A DNA stretch of 64,000 nt from Rhabdornis inornatus (GCA_013397075.1 VWZS01002413.1:104876-168875); one strand, 5' to 3'; positions 1-13,074 are shown, counted from the stretch's first letter. Notes: generated by a model from the letters alone, not told the origin. Numbers and translations: made by a program.

Positions 1-3000
1 ACGTCCCCATGGGCCAGCCCTGGTACCCAGCAGCCAAGCAGAAATGCTGCAATGGTGCCTGCAAATCCACATCTCCAATGCTACCACCATATGATTGCAG
101 TCACCCCCAAAAATCTCCCCTGCTCTCTCCCCACTTCCAGACTGTGGTCTGGACCACCTGAGTGCTAATGAGTGCCAATACTTTCCCCCTTGCAGCAGCT
201 GCCTAGGATAAAGGCAGGGCCTGGCAATCAGCATCACTTTTGTGAGCAGTGCTCCTTCAGTGGAGGAGCTGGGGCTGTCCAGCTCAAGGATGGAGTGTCC
301 ATGCCATGGCTGGACCATTGGCATGGCCCCTTGGCCTTTCTCCACTCCCTGCACACCACCTCCTACACTGTCAGGGACAAGTAAACGTGTCCAAGCTAAA
401 CCCAGGGGACTGGTTTTGCTGGGAAGCCCCATTTAACACAGGCACAGGGTGGTTTGGGGTTTGTGGCTTGGGGTTACAGGACAACCATCCCCAGGATCCC
501 TGGTTCCCTGATGGGGACATGCTGCCATCCACTGCAGGTCCACAGGACTGCCCTGTGTCTGACTGCTCTGGTGCCACAGGCAGGGACAAGGGACAGTGTT
601 TGCTTGTTGGCAGCAGTGGGTTGGGGAAACCTGCTGCCTGCCTGGGTTTCTGTTTGGGAGGGTATTTAAGGGTGTTCTCCAGGGTGTGCCAGCCCTGGCC
701 TCCACCCTGCTTTCACAAGCACCCTCTCCGAAAGGAGCTTGTTGTTCTCGGTCCTGGAGTGTAATGAGCACCGTGAGGTTTCCCCGTGGAAGCTCTGATG
801 GGCAGAGCACCACAGGGCACACTGAGCTCTGAGAACCTGGGGACAGCCATGTTCCCATCTCGTGCTCCATCATGAACCCCGTGGGATGCAACAACCTAGC
901 TGGACAGGGGGGTTGGAATGCAGGGAACATCTCTTTGGCCAGGGCTTTGGATGTTGTGTCCTGCAAGGGTTGTGGCCCCACACTTTGTTGGACAAACCTG
1001 GTTGGAAGCCAGGGACTTAACCTCAAGAAAAGGAACAAGCATAAGATCCAAATGCAGGTTTGTTCTGGGGCTTTTGGTGCCAATGACAGCCACCCCATGT
1101 CCACAGACCACCCTCCTCATCCCACAGAGCCCATCTCTTGGGCTCTGCCACACTGCATTGGTGCCAGAGCTCAGTTTTGGTCTCTCCTTGCATCAAGGAG
1201 GTGACCACATTGATCTCAGGGCTTGGTGATCCCAAGTGACATTTCTGGGCTTGGTCTTAGCTATGCAGGGGCACATCCCGTGGCACGTGGATACTGTCAA
1301 GTCACCAAACCTTTCACTGGCTCTTTGAAGGAAAGACAAGCTGGGAGAAAGGATCTCTGTCAGCATCAGCTCAACATTAGCAACTTCTTAGGTGCTCCTA
1401 AGCAAAATGGCAGAAGTTAGGGAATGCGCACACCCCAGGTGCCTAGAGCTCTGAAATGCCCTCCACATCCCAGTGCCTGGCCTGCTAGTCTCCAGTGGGT
1501 GCCAAGCCAATAGATCCACTTCTCTTTGTCATCTGCTGGGATACACTGGTTCCCATTGCACTGGAGTGTCACTGGAGTGAGCCATGGCGAATCACTCCCC
1601 TCCTGCACCCAGCACAGACCCAAAGGCACAATCTATCCCTGGGGAAATTGGGGCTGGGGTCTAGTTCATAGTGGGCAGCTGGTGCTCTGCAGAGAAGGGG
1701 CAGAGGGCTTGGATGAGGTTCACATGTGCATGAGGGAGAGGGTGAATTTAGTGATCACAGACTCACCTGAAAACTCACCTGAGGGTGCAGGTCCTGCTGG
1801 CAGCAGTGGATCCCAGTGGGCTGCGGGTCCTGTCCTGCTCTCCCAGACTCGGTCCCGGCAGAGGGAGCTGTGACATCAGCCAAGCCATCGCTCTCCCATC
1901 GCTGTCCCTGGGACACCAGCCCCGGGCTTTGGAAAGGGACCAAAGGAAACAGTGCTGGGGCCGGGGTAGTGCAGCCTTCTTGGAGAACTCACTGACTCAG
2001 CACTTCTGATCACTCACCCTTTTGCTTGTACGTTGAGCCAAGAGTTACATAGAACTTGTAATCTCAAATATGCACTGTTAGGTCTTTAAAAATACTTTTA
2101 AGAACCAAATCAGTTTACATGTGTGCAGAAAGATCTCAGACCCTCAATGCACTGATGGTGTTTAGGGGATGCCAGAGCATCTCTGTGTGCAGTGGCACAA
2201 GGCTGGGACCCCACACTCTCCTGGTGGGGATTCAGCCACTCAGGGAGCAGCAGGGCAGAGAAACACCTGAGTATTTCTAACCTGCAAAGAGTAATTTTCC
2301 TCCCCTACACCCACACAGCCAGGGCAAGCACAGGCAGGGAGCAGCACAGCTACTTCACACCAGACAAATCCCCATCTTCCAACCAGCATAGCCACAGCCT
2401 CTGCAGCTCCAAAGGGACTAAATGTGGTCCAAATCCCAGCCTGGCCTGGGATGAGCACACACAGTCATTCCTTATCATTTTCATCCCTGAGATAAAGTGG
2501 ATAAGCAATGCCAATATCATGTGCAGCATTTTTCTGATCTGTGGCAGTCTGCATCACAGCCTGAACAGGAACTTTGCCAATACCTCATGGCACAGGCTGC
2601 TGACTCTCCCTCAATAGGATATGTAACTGCCCATCCTGCTGCTGCACCCCAGAAACTCCTGCAACCCAGGAGCCATTCACAGATCACATGTAAAATGGCA
2701 CAGTGGAGCTGGGAGTACACTGGTCAGTAGGATGGGTCTGTGGAAACACCTGACATTGCAGTTCAGAGAAGTGCTTTGAGCACTGATGCATCAGGGATGC
2801 TCAGAAGAGGCTCTGGGCTGCAGCCTGGTGCTGTGCTCAGTCCTGGGAAACTGCTGGATTTGAAAGACTAGGTCCCTTGCACACAAACTGCTGACACAGC
2901 TCAGTGCCCTGGAGAGATGGGACAAATATTGCATCTGTGAAAGAACCATTTTGACCACTAGAAGACAACTACCAACATGTTCAAAGCATCATCTTCATTC

Positions 3001-3252
3001 TGGATTTTGCCCTCAAGACAGCACAGACCGGACTCACAGACTTGTTGGGCACCTGCTGGCCAAAGTCAGGGCTGGCACATCTCAAACTGAGACCACAGAC
3101 ATCAGAACTCTCTCCCAAAAATATAGCACCAGACAAGATGATGCTTCTCACCAAACGAGAACAAGGAGAGAGAGCAGAATTCCCAAACCCTCTGCTCCTC
3201 AAGCCCAAACCCCAAAACAACCACTTGCTCAAGCAAGAATGGATTGTAATTA
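1..3252. other. Non-coding flank, no gene recognised
   Basis: This stretch lies downstream of the 3' end of USH1G. It is moderately GC-rich with many short open frames on both strands, the longest at 433-1104 on the minus strand. None shows a recognisable domain, exon-like boundaries or residue conservation that I know. In mammals FADS6 is the next gene on this side, from memory; I could not identify any exon of it here. Confidence 0.6.
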
Positions 3253-3258
3253 TTTATT
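3253..3258 (-). terminator. USH1G: Candidate USH1G poly(A) signal
   Basis: The minus strand reads AATAAA here, about 1.06 kb beyond the USH1G stop codon. It is the first canonical hexamer I noticed downstream on that strand. The link to USH1G is by position only; there is no transcript evidence. Confidence 0.3.
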
Positions 3259-4319
3259 TTGGGTCCCTTTGAAAATATCACGTTATCTCCTTCTGTTCAT
3301 GGCTTGATGTGGTCTCACAGCCTGCGACAGCAGAGTCCCAGCCATCTGTGCAGCTCACTCCTTCCTCCAGTGAGTGGAAGACCATGGTCCCTTGAAGGTT
3401 GGCAGGTTGGAGCTGCCTGGTCCAATCTCAGCTGTTGTCCCTCCATGCCAGGAACTGCCCAGGGAGCATCACACAGACAGGGAGCAGAGCGAGGGAGCAG
3501 TCTGTGGGACTGGTGGGGATGGCTGTAGCTTTCAGCTGCCCCAGGAAGGGAGTCTCTGGCTTGTGTTTTCTGGCAACTTAGAACTGGGTTTGTTTCTCGA
3601 GCATTAAAAAAAAAAAATGCTGCTGCTATCTGCAAAGGAAAAGAGAAAAATCTATCAGCACCCCCAGGATCCAAGAACAAGCTGTGCTGAAAGGCTGTAA
3701 AAGCAGCACACAGATATTTGAAGGCTGGGAAGCCCAAACAACACAGTAAATTGGGGTGTCAGTGCATGTGGCCTTCCCTTCACCTCTCTGACAGGTACAC
3801 AGTCCTTTAACCCTACCAACCAAACCCTGGAAACATCACAAAACAGCAACAACTCCAACCCAGATATGCAATCTCCAGAGGCCTGAGTAAGATCTCAAGC
3901 ATTTGGGGAAGGATTCCCAATGTCACCAGGCACTGCCATCATTCTGCTACCACCAGGAATTGCGGTTGATTTCCTAATGTCTTCAGAAAGGTGAAGAGTC
4001 AAGCCTGAGCGTGGTTGAAAATCTGTTACATGGAGTGAGTAGCATCAGACCACAACGCAGTCTGCATTCAAACGGGTTATGAAACAAAACCAAGGCTTCA
4101 CATCCTGCCCAGTTACATTAAGGTTGTTGAGTAACGAACTAACGCTATTGCCACCTCTCCAAACTCTCATCCTTTCCACATGAGCAGGAATTTGCCCACA
4201 CACAGAAGTGCTGAGGTTACCTGGGCTCCTACTCTTCCAAAGCAGGTTGAAAACAAGACCTTACATTATCCACATCTCCACCTGCTGAAGGGTTTAACCT
4301 CTCAGACACCCCATCTCCT

Positions 4320-4325
4320 ACTTAC
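4320..4325 (-). other. USH1G: Splice-donor consensus overlapping the USH1G stop codon
   Basis: The minus strand reads GAACT|GTAAGTAGG. The donor hexamer GTAAGT covers the third base of the last Leu codon (CTG) and the TAA stop. If it is used, the last codon becomes CT plus the first base of the next exon, which is Leu for any base, so the DTEL end survives provided a stop follows at once. Human USH1G is described with three exons, which fits use of this site. I could not place a convincing third exon in 3250-4319. Confidence 0.55.
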
Positions 4326-5567
4326 AGTTCAGTGTCTACAATGACATCTGGCTTCTCCAGCGTTTGTCGTCTCCTCTGGATGGCATCCACAATCTTTTTC
4401 CTGGGGCCCAACGGGATATTGATGCTCTTCAGGTCATTGTCTGAACAGAGCATGAGAGCCTCCAAGTCAATCTTTTCCTTCTTCAGGATGGAGATGAACT
4501 CAAACATGTGCAGGGAAGCCAGAAAAGTTTCCAAGGGGCTGGTGTCCGGTTCATCATCATCATCTAAGCCCAGCTCCACCTCATCCCAGGGCAGCTCCTC
4601 CGCGTTCCTCTCCTGCAGGCTGTTGGCACTGCCAATGCTGTCGTTGAGACTTGGCGAGCGCTGCAGGCGGCTCCGCAGTCTGACGCCCATGCCCTCGGCG
4701 CTGTCCTCGCCCAGCGCGGCCCCGTCCTCCCGGCCGATCCCGAAGAGCCCGCTGCTGACGTAGTTGCGCCGGAACACCATGGTGCCCAGCCCGGGGCGGT
4801 TGAACAAGGAGTCGTGCCCAGAGTCGGTGCTGACCTCCGAGTGGGCCGAGTCCATGTGCAGACCTGGGTCGCTTATGGCACGGGAGACAGTGTCTTCATC
4901 CGTGAGGAACATGTCTCGGATATTGCGGCGAGTCCACTCCTTGGGGCTGGCGTACGTGCCCTGCTTCACAAACATGACGTCACTGCCCAGCTGCAGGCCA
5001 GACAGAGACCGCACACTTTTCCTTCCATCCTCGTAGATCTTGAATGTCCCGTCCACCTGCTTCTTCTTCTCTAATTTCTTTTGTATTTTGGTCTTTCCCT
5101 TGGCTGTGCCGTGGATGGTGGCTTGTGAGTATGGCAGGGAAGTCACCATAGACATGTGCTGGAACTTCTTGCTTAAGGTGCTGCTTGAATAGCTGGAAAA
5201 GCTCATGGTATCTGAATTATCTGACATCTCCTTTCTGTACCTCTTCTCCATCCTTTCATGGTGCTTCTTCTGCAGCTTCACGCAGTCCTTAATCCTCCGC
5301 TCCGCGTCCCGAAAGGCCTTGTCCTTCAGTTTGCTCACCAGCTTGGGGTTGAGGCTGCTCTGCTTGGCAGCAATCGAGTCCAGGTACCTCACACACTCCA
5401 TATGCCCCTTCATGGCTGCCATGTCCAGTGGGGTGTGGTAGTCATTGTCCAGGCACCAGATGTTGGCCCCAAAGGAGATGAGGAAGGAGAGGCAGTTCAG
5501 GTGGCCGTTGGCTGCTGCCAGGTGGAGGGGGGTGTTCCCCCAGATGTCACATTTGTCTGGATCACCC
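4322..5567 (-). CDS. USH1G: USH1G coding exon 2
   Basis: Acceptor TGCTTAG|GGGTGAT. Encodes the end of codon 55 through residue 469, including two ankyrin repeats, the central region, the SAM domain and the terminal DTEL, then TAA. The polypyrimidine tract upstream is short. Confidence 0.95.
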
Positions 5568-8500
5568 CTAAGCAGCAAGAAAAACAACTGGTTAGCATGC
5601 AGGGATTGATGACAGACTCCACTGAGATATGCCCAGCTGTGCAGGGGCAAATCAGCACCATGAACTGGTGACGCCTTGAAATATCAAGATATGCACTTCT
5701 GGCTCCTGCAACTTAATTTTAAAAGGGTCTTCTGGAGGGGTGTACTACTGACATGGAGTCACGTGCCCCCATGCAAGTCTGTGACAATGTGACTTGAATT
5801 TAGGTCTCAAGAAAAATGTGTTCCCACATCAAACCAACTTCTGGAGAAAGGCAAGCAGGTTCTGAATAGTCCAGAACTGAGATACAGGTCTGATTCCAGC
5901 TGAGACCTTAAGCATGTTATAAAATTTCAAATCTCAAATATTCCATTAAATTCTAGTCAGATTCTGTCTTCAGATCTTGGCTTCATTCAGACTCTGTGGT
6001 GGGGCATGCCAAAATGCCTGTCTGTGTGCCACATCCTGGGTTGGACACCTTGGAATCCCACCATGAAACATCCATCCTCAGCAATGGTTCTTAAACCCCC
6101 CAGCTGCTGTACCTTCTCACCCACCTGTTCCTTGGCACCTGGGGAAATCTGTGGCACAAAGGGGAATGTTGGCAGGAGAGAATAAGAGTGATTTTGCTGT
6201 CATTGGCCTCGGCATTGGGGTTTTGTGGGGGATTTTGCTGTACTTGGTGTTGATAGCACGACTGGAAGCACATGGGTATTAGCACATCCTGAGAATCCAG
6301 TTTCAGAGAAAGTGGAGATTAGGTTTCTGCACTCCTCAAGAGCTGGACACTGCCAGTAGCATCTCTATTTGCACCATGCCAGCCCCTGCCCCAGCAAGCT
6401 GCTGGCGGGACAAAACGACTTGTCCTCATCTCCTGCCTGCCGTGCCAGGACAAACACAAACCTGGGATACAAGGAAGTCTGTCCTCCTGACATTCCTCTG
6501 TATTTGTGCTCAGGTGAAATGAGAGAGTTCACACCCCTGCTGGCACCAGCCCTCTCCCGAGCTGTGTGCTAATGATATGCAGCCAGCAGCAGTATCTGTC
6601 AACAGGGCACTCTCCCTCCGTGCACATGGGTATGGCAAAGCCTTTTATTAAGGCTGGGCAGCTCCACCACCCTCAGGAGCAACTCCTCGTGGGCAGCAGG
6701 GTTCTGGCAGAGCTCTGGCTCAGCACAGCTCCTGCCTGTTCCCACAGCACCCTTTCAGTGAGCTCCAGAGGAACCCAGTACTGCTCCTCCTCCATAGACC
6801 TCAGCTCCAATCCATGGTGACACCAGGAGTGCAAAGAGCAAATCATAGAATATGGAGAGTTGAAAGTCACCCATCAAGGATCATCAGGTCCAACTCCTTA
6901 AAAGCACACTTGAGACCTTCAGCAAGGGTTACTTAACTCCTTGCTGCTTAAGGGTCTGTGTTCACAAGAGCTGGGAGCAGCAGTGCCCAGAACCCTCTCC
7001 AAAATCCCATGTGCTCTGAGCTATGGCTTGTCTGACTTCAAAGAGTCCAAAAACTTCTCCAGGGAAAGAGTAGGAGATCACAGGAGCAGAGACACTTCTT
7101 TGCCCTGCTGCTTTGCACCTTCATCACTTTGTGCCAATGCACAAACCCCAGAAATAGCCTCACTCAGCACATTCATCCCCACACAGGGACCCCCCTGCCT
7201 GCTTGGAACACTGTCCAAGGGGCAGCAGAGACAGAGAGGAATTGCCCAGTCAGTGTAATGCCAAGTTTGCAATCCTCAGGCTTTAAAGAAGCAATAAAGA
7301 CTGTCCAGAGGTTAAGCTGGAGATTATTTGCACCCAAAGCATGAACTTCCTAACTTCAGTCCCTGAAAGCTGCTATGAGGTGCACTCAGCTTTCTCTGTG
7401 GGAGCATGAACAGCAACTCCACCATAAACATGTTTTCACTAAATTTACAGAAACATAGCAAGTACAACCTTGAGCTCATTGGCAAATTCAGGAAGTTAAT
7501 CAAAAGGTTTGAAATTCTGTAAGGCCAAAAAAACCCACAAGCCTTTCAGGTCTTCTGAGCCAGAGTCTTTGACATCTGTCATAGAAGGAGAAAAAGGTTT
7601 CAAAGATGGGTGATGAGGAGGGGGAAGGCACGAGATCATAGGGTTGGGGAGCCATGAAGCCAAGAAAAGGAGAGAAGGGATCTGATAGTACTCTGACAAT
7701 GCCGAGTTTCCAGGAGCAGTAACTCCCCAGCCCTTGCCTCTACCCTCGTAGTGATATGTCCAGGCTGGGAAACGCATGGGGAGGATAAATATTTGATGAA
7801 TTGCAAGAGAGGAGTAAATTATTGATAGAGCTGGATTTAAAGAGCCAGTGAACCTGTTCCACATGGAGCTGCTGGTGCTGGTGGAGAGACTCCAGTGGGT
7901 GAAGGGCTGCTGGTTTCTTTTGTGTGGTCTGAAAGGGTTCTTGTGTGCCTGGCATGTGTGGGCAGGTGAGCCAGGACACCCTGAGGGCCCCAGTGTGTAT
8001 GTGGACTCATGATGTGGACAGTGACTGAGCAGTGGAAACAATCCTGCTCCCTAAACCGAGTGTGTGGATGCTCAATCCATCAAGTACCTTTTGGAGCTAT
8101 TCTCAGGTCTGTCTGGTTCAGGGGGCAGGGGGCAAAGCCAGGGAGCTCTGGGGGGTTTCATATGTGAAAGTCTACTTTCCTCGGAGAGTGAGGGGAAAGA
8201 ACATGAACACCAGCTTTCCCTGGTCATTTCCACTGTCTAGAAACAAGAGTATTTGAGCAAAATTAGATATCTCAGGCCCTCTGCCCTACAAATGTCTGCC
8301 GCAGGTGCTAAAAATGCATCCGAAGGAAAGAACGGTGACTTGCAAAGCAGAGATGTTTGATTCAACTCAGATAATAAACATGAGGCCCTCCCTCTGGCAG
8401 GTGTCTGGCTGAGCAAAACTTCACCTCCGGGGTGCTGCACATGAGGAGATGCTGACTGCAGGGTCCACTAAGCGGGAACATATTTTAATAACAGGTGTAA

Positions 8501-11500
8501 AGTGCGGCACTTCTCAGCTTCAAAGTGTTTTTGAGCACTTAGTCAACTCCTGTAATAATCATTATGAAAACACTGTTAATTGGGCCCCTTAGGTGGACAT
8601 GTGCATCTCTTGAGTCACTGTGTTTGCACCATGACATGCACGCTCACTCCCTTCCTGCTGGTTTTTCCCCTCTGCTTCTCCCGTGGGATCCCAATTAGCT
8701 GGGGAATCTAGTGGCACTTACATGTGCTCTTCCCTGGCTGCATGTATGGAGTTCCTCTGATAGCAAAGAGCTGGCTCACCCTTGGTTCATGGGTGTGTGT
8801 GAGGAATTGGGCCCTCAGACCAGGAGCCAACTGTTTGCACAGTGTCTCTGCTCCCATAAGATGGTTTTGGATAGAGGAAGAGTGAAAAAAAATAATTTAT
8901 GGCTTGAGGAGCAATCCTCACTATTTTCAGCATAGCAGTCAGGGCAAAGCCTAGAAAAGAGCAGAAAAGATGAGGTTTTGGGCTCACAGCAAAGCTTTGG
9001 GTCCTGTGTAGCAAGTTTTCCCCACTTGGTGGTAGCCCAAGGATTCAGCTGTCCTCCAGGTTCAAATCCCCAAAAACCCAGCAGAGATGCTGTAGAGAGT
9101 CATGCCAGGGCTCTCTGCCCCTTGTCCCAGCAGAAAGCCGGGCTGGCAGTTCCTGTGCCAGGTGGGTGTTGGTGCTGGGGCAGTGCCCGGGGCCATGTCT
9201 CCTGGTTCAGCACCTTGCTGTGCCCAGGCCTCACCCTCACTCCCAGCAGACAGCTCAGGTGCCGGAAGCCACCAAGCTGCAACAGTGCCCCACCCTGCTC
9301 CTTCACCTCCCAGGCAGGTCATCACCCAGGGGAAGGTCCCCACCAACACAGCCAGGCTGCCCTGGCTCCCACGTGGCTCCAGCCCTGTGGCGTGCAGAGG
9401 ATGCACATCACCTTCACATGCCTCTGCTGCAACCTCCGCTGCAGCCCTGCCCTGGCTGGGGTGATGTGATGCCCTCGAGCAGCCTGGCTGATGTCAGGAG
9501 CTACTGTCACCCCCAAACCACGGCTGAGCCACTTGTCCCCTCTGCCCATCCAAAGTATCTGTGCCCCGTTTTTGTAAGAAGGGAAAACGAGGACCAGCTC
9601 TGCTGGGTGACAAGCTGAGTGAGGAACCTGCAGACACATTCTCACTTCTGCCGTCCCAGCCAAGGCCCCCAGACCTGCCTGTAACTGGAGCTGGACTGGT
9701 GCCCACCACTGCCACAGCAGTGCCTAACGAGCCACACTGAGGAATTACTGTGTCTGAAAAGCTGCAATGCTAAATGCCAGCTCGCCAGCCTCTTCCCAGC
9801 CGTCATGTTAATTGAGTTTGTTTTCCTCACTGGAGCCCAGCCAGGAGGAAGTAAAAGGCTTTTTGTGTGGCAAACAAGAAGGATGAGCCAGTGCTGATCC
9901 CTCCATCCCAAACCCTCTCTCTGTCCGTTGCAAAGGGGGCACAGGGCACAGACACATCACCAGTGCAGTGAGCCTGCTTCCTTACCCCTTCCATGTGGGT
10001 TGGGGCAACAAGCTTCCCTCAAGGATCTACCAAAGGATTTCTTTCCCCTTCCTTGTTTCAGCCTGACACCACAACCTGCTGAACACATGGATGAGGCTCC
10101 TTCACTGATGACAGAGACTAGATGTGTCCATCAGCCTGGCACAGCCATTAGAGCCATGATTTTGGCCTCCAGGAGCCCCCTCCCACAGCCCTGCTTTCTC
10201 AGGGTTCCTCTGGCCACCCTCACCAGGGCATTTCATAACAGCCTCAATGTCCTGGCTTGTTTGGGCACTGGTGCCACTGCCCAGCACTGGCAAGGAGATT
10301 TTGGTTTTTCTTGCTGTCCCAGGACTCCCCCATCACCCCCTGTGCTATGACATCCCCATGCAACCCAACTGGAGGTTCACCAGCCTCCTCAGACCCTGAA
10401 GATGCCTCCCACCCCATCCCTGCATGGAGCCAGCCCAGCTCCAAAGCCTCCACTCCCTCAGACACTGCTCCATGCCATAGTCCCACGCTCCCCTGTCTCG
10501 TAGTGCACGGCTCTCTGAACCAAAGGAGGAATATTTTGGCAGCAGAGGCCAGAGAGCAATTCCCTGACATTTTGGGATACTCAGGGGTCCTTCCTCTTGC
10601 CTCACAGTGGTTATAGTGCAGGTGTAATAGTACAATTTATGACACAGCATTAAGTTTCATCTCTGAACAAGGCTTAAATACTGCGGCACATCATCCTGGG
10701 TGCTGGCAGAAAATTACTGGGTCTGCCCTCAGGCTCTCCTGGGTCTTGCACAATTCCACCTCTCTTGCACCCTCGTGCCCAGGCTGGGGCTTTCCTGCCT
10801 CTCACAGACCCAAAGCCAGCTCCAAGGAGCAGGGGTGTGCCTGTCTCCATGCCAAGCACTTTGCTGGTCTCTCTGTGGCCCTGGGCAAAGATCTGACACA
10901 TGGAGATGAATGCACGAATGCAAACACATCCTGCAGTCCCACAGCCACACACCTTGCTCCACCATCCATCATGTAAAGGGCACTGGGCTTTTGCCAGGCT
11001 ATTTTCCTTGTCAGGAACAAATGTATATTAGGTTGTTAATTAAACAGCAGCCAAGCTGCACTCAAACACAATTTGAGCCCACAAGGATCTTTTAATCCAA
11101 TGTGAGTTTATAAAAGCAGCCCTTGGGCTTTGTGGAGAGGCAGAAACTGCTGGCTTGGATGGGGGTTTGGCAGGACAGGCAGTGGTGCTGCAGGGTACCC
11201 TGTGATGGAGATGAGCAGTATGAGGAGATACAGTAATATAAAGAGATTATAAAGTTAGTCCAAAAGGCTTTGCCTTTCTGGAGAGGCATTCATCCACTGC
11301 TTGGGCCTTCCAGATTGACTTTTTGGCCATCAAAGAGTCTTTGGAACCATTTTTAACTTCAGGGTCTCATGCCCTGAGCATTCCTCCCATGTCTCTCTGG
11401 CCCTGGCTAGCAATTCTTGTCATGACAGGAGCTCTGGACAGGTTTTTGCTGGGCACAGTCTTTCCTGGGAGGTACACAGGAGGTCACAGAATGCCACCCA

Positions 11501-13074
11501 GGGAATCATCACTGGCCTCTCAGCCCCGGACCATCTCAGGATGCTCCACTTGGAGCATTGTCTTGCTCTCTTCCTCCCAGACTCAGAAATAATCTTTTCC
11601 TGAACACACTCCTACTGCATCAGGTGCTTAAGGACTTCTCAAAGCCACTCTGTACACAGCCTTCAGTTTAGGATCTGAAAGGAAATATTTACAATGAAAG
11701 GACAGCAATGGATGGAGGAGCTCTGCTTGCTAGCACAGCTGAGGTACTGGCTGCATGTTTTGCACAAGCAAACCAGAGTATCAGGAGATGGCAAGAGCCC
11801 AGGACCAGGTGCAGTGGACATATGGCTGGTCAGGTACCAGAGCTGCTAACACAGCCCAGGGTGGACAAAAAATCCCTGCATGGGAGGTGACAGGCCCACC
11901 AAGCCCAATATGGAGAAGTAAAGCCCTTCCAGGGAGGTGTGGTGTCCATCCAGGCTGTTGACCTCAATACCATTCCTCAATATTAGAAAGACAGAAATCA
12001 AAATCAGCACCACAAATATCTCAACACAAGGCAGAAGCCACTCCATCTTGGATGGCTTTAGATGAGGTGCTCAGAAGAGCTACTGGAGCAGAAGGAAGCA
12101 CTGGGATGTGTCCTGGGGGGGTCAGTAAGAACTGGAGAGTCACAGACTGCCCCAGAGGGAATTAGGAATGGCAGGTCTTGCTTTAGCACAGACCTTGTGT
12201 GGTTCCCCCAACACCAAGGTGTAAATCCCTCCAGTCTGACAAGTCCCTTTAATCCCACTCCCACCTCTCCATCACATCCACGTTTAGGGAGCCAGAAACT
12301 CTTAAGATTTGGCAGCCCAGGGTGAGGTACAGAGAGACAGACCAGTATGGAGCAGGCCCTGTGGAGGAGACTGGGCTTAAAGAAATCTGCTCTTGGAAAA
12401 CCTTAGTTTCCTAGGCTCCAAGTGTACAACAAGCTGCCCAGGGGTCACATACTGAGACCTTGCTTTGGGTAAAACAGACAAGTGCCACTCACTGCCAGCT
12501 GGCACTGCACACATCCCTCTGCGAGCATTCTTGGGACAGAGGGAGCAGTTTTTTGCTGCCTCACCTAAAAGGACTTTTTTCATATTAGCAACACAATGTG
12601 TTTATCTTTACAGATAAAAGATCACAAAGCACTTGGAAAGGGGAACTCATCCCTACCCAGGGTGCTGCAAGCAGGCTGGGGGCAGGAGCACTTAAAAGCT
12701 CAGAGGAGCTGGGAAAACACAGAGCAGTTATCAGGAGCATTGGATTATATTCAAAGCACCACAAGTAAAGAAAAGTAAGAGCAGGGAGGACAGGAGTAGG
12801 GGTCTTATGGACATGATTTTGTGGGGCACACTGAGCTGCGAGCAGGGAAGGGGGAGGAAGGGGGTCCCAGCTACTCTGTCCCGCAGAGCAGCACCGTGGC
12901 CAGCACTCACCCTCTGCTGACGATGAGGCGCAGGGCGTCCAGGTTGCCGTGGTAGGCGGCCCATAGGGTCGGGGTCATGCCATCCTCATCCGGCGAGTTC
13001 AAGTCCTTCTTGGTGGCTTCCTTCAGCAGATCCAGGTAGCCGTCCCGGGCGGCTCGGTGGTACTGGTCATTCAT
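4322..13074 (-). CDS. USH1G: USH1G (SANS), ankyrin-repeat and SAM-domain scaffold
   Basis: Two coding exons, 13074-12911 and 5567-4322, join in phase 2 to give 469 aa (human is 461). Residues about 31-126 hold three ankyrin repeats, with TPLHLAAANGH and TPLDMAAMKGH cores. A charged, coiled-coil-like stretch (residues about 130-170) and a Ser-rich central region follow. Residues about 400-455 form the SAM domain (IDLEALMLCSDNDL, PLGPRKKI), and the C-terminus is the class I PDZ ligand DTEL. The start is the ATG in ACCATGA, giving MNDQYHRAARDG as in the family. SANS is known to scaffold the Usher type 1 complex at the upper tip-link density of hair-cell stereocilia, binding myosin VIIa and harmonin. 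OTOP2 lies head to head 3.7 kb away. The stop codon lies inside a consensus donor, so a further, mainly 3' UTR, exon is likely. Confidence 0.96.
6841..6900 (-). mobile_element. CR1 LINE 3'-end fragment
   Basis: AATCATAGAATAT at the left edge, followed by GGATCATCAGGTCCAACTCC, is the reverse complement of an avian CR1 3' end (the consensus recalled ends in ATTCTATG octamers). The fragment is diverged and strongly truncated; I lose the match after about 6900. Confidence 0.7.
8461..8610. promoter_or_regulatory. AT-rich island in USH1G intron 1, possible enhancer
   Basis: Within GC-rich intron sequence this block carries AGGTGTAAA (T-box-like), several AAGTG/CACTT cores and TTAATTGG (homeodomain core). 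Such clustering suggests a conserved non-coding element, but short motifs occur by chance and conservation was not tested. Confidence 0.2.
11005..11110. promoter_or_regulatory. AT-rich island in USH1G intron 1, possible enhancer
   Basis: Contains TTGTTAATTAAACAG and TTTTAATCCAAT, which are homeodomain and OTX/CRX-like cores, then a TATAAAAG-like string, all within about 100 bases. A regulatory role is inferred only from composition and motif clustering. Confidence 0.2.
12911..13074 (-). CDS. USH1G: USH1G coding exon 1
   Basis: Encodes residues 1-54 plus two bases of codon 55: the N-terminus and first ankyrin repeat (DGMTPTLWAAYHGN). The donor is AGAGG|GTGAGTG, phase 2. Confidence 0.95.

Larger units (their letters stand above)
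5568..12910 (-). other. USH1G: USH1G intron 1 (7.3 kb)
   Basis: A large GT-AG intron with no nested gene that I can see. It holds a short CR1 fragment at 6841-6900 and several AT-rich islands (8461-8610, about 11000-11110) that stand out from the GC-rich background and may be regulatory. All open frames inside are short and unlike any family I know. Confidence 0.8.

Noticed and set aside
433..1104. Minus-strand open frame of 223 codons
   Set aside because: It overlaps another long frame on the plus strand (249-764), has Cys/Trp/Pro-rich composition typical of GC-rich non-coding DNA, no known domain and no exon-like boundaries.
3779..3800. Possible USH1G third exon starting GTGAAG on the minus strand
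   Set aside because: The upstream AG lacks a polypyrimidine tract; other AG|G-stop candidates in 3250-4319 (for example near 4216) are equally weak, so none was called.
9050..9080. GGTTCAAATCC, resembling a tRNA B box
   Set aside because: The flanking bases cannot form a T-arm stem or acceptor stem, and there is no cloverleaf upstream.
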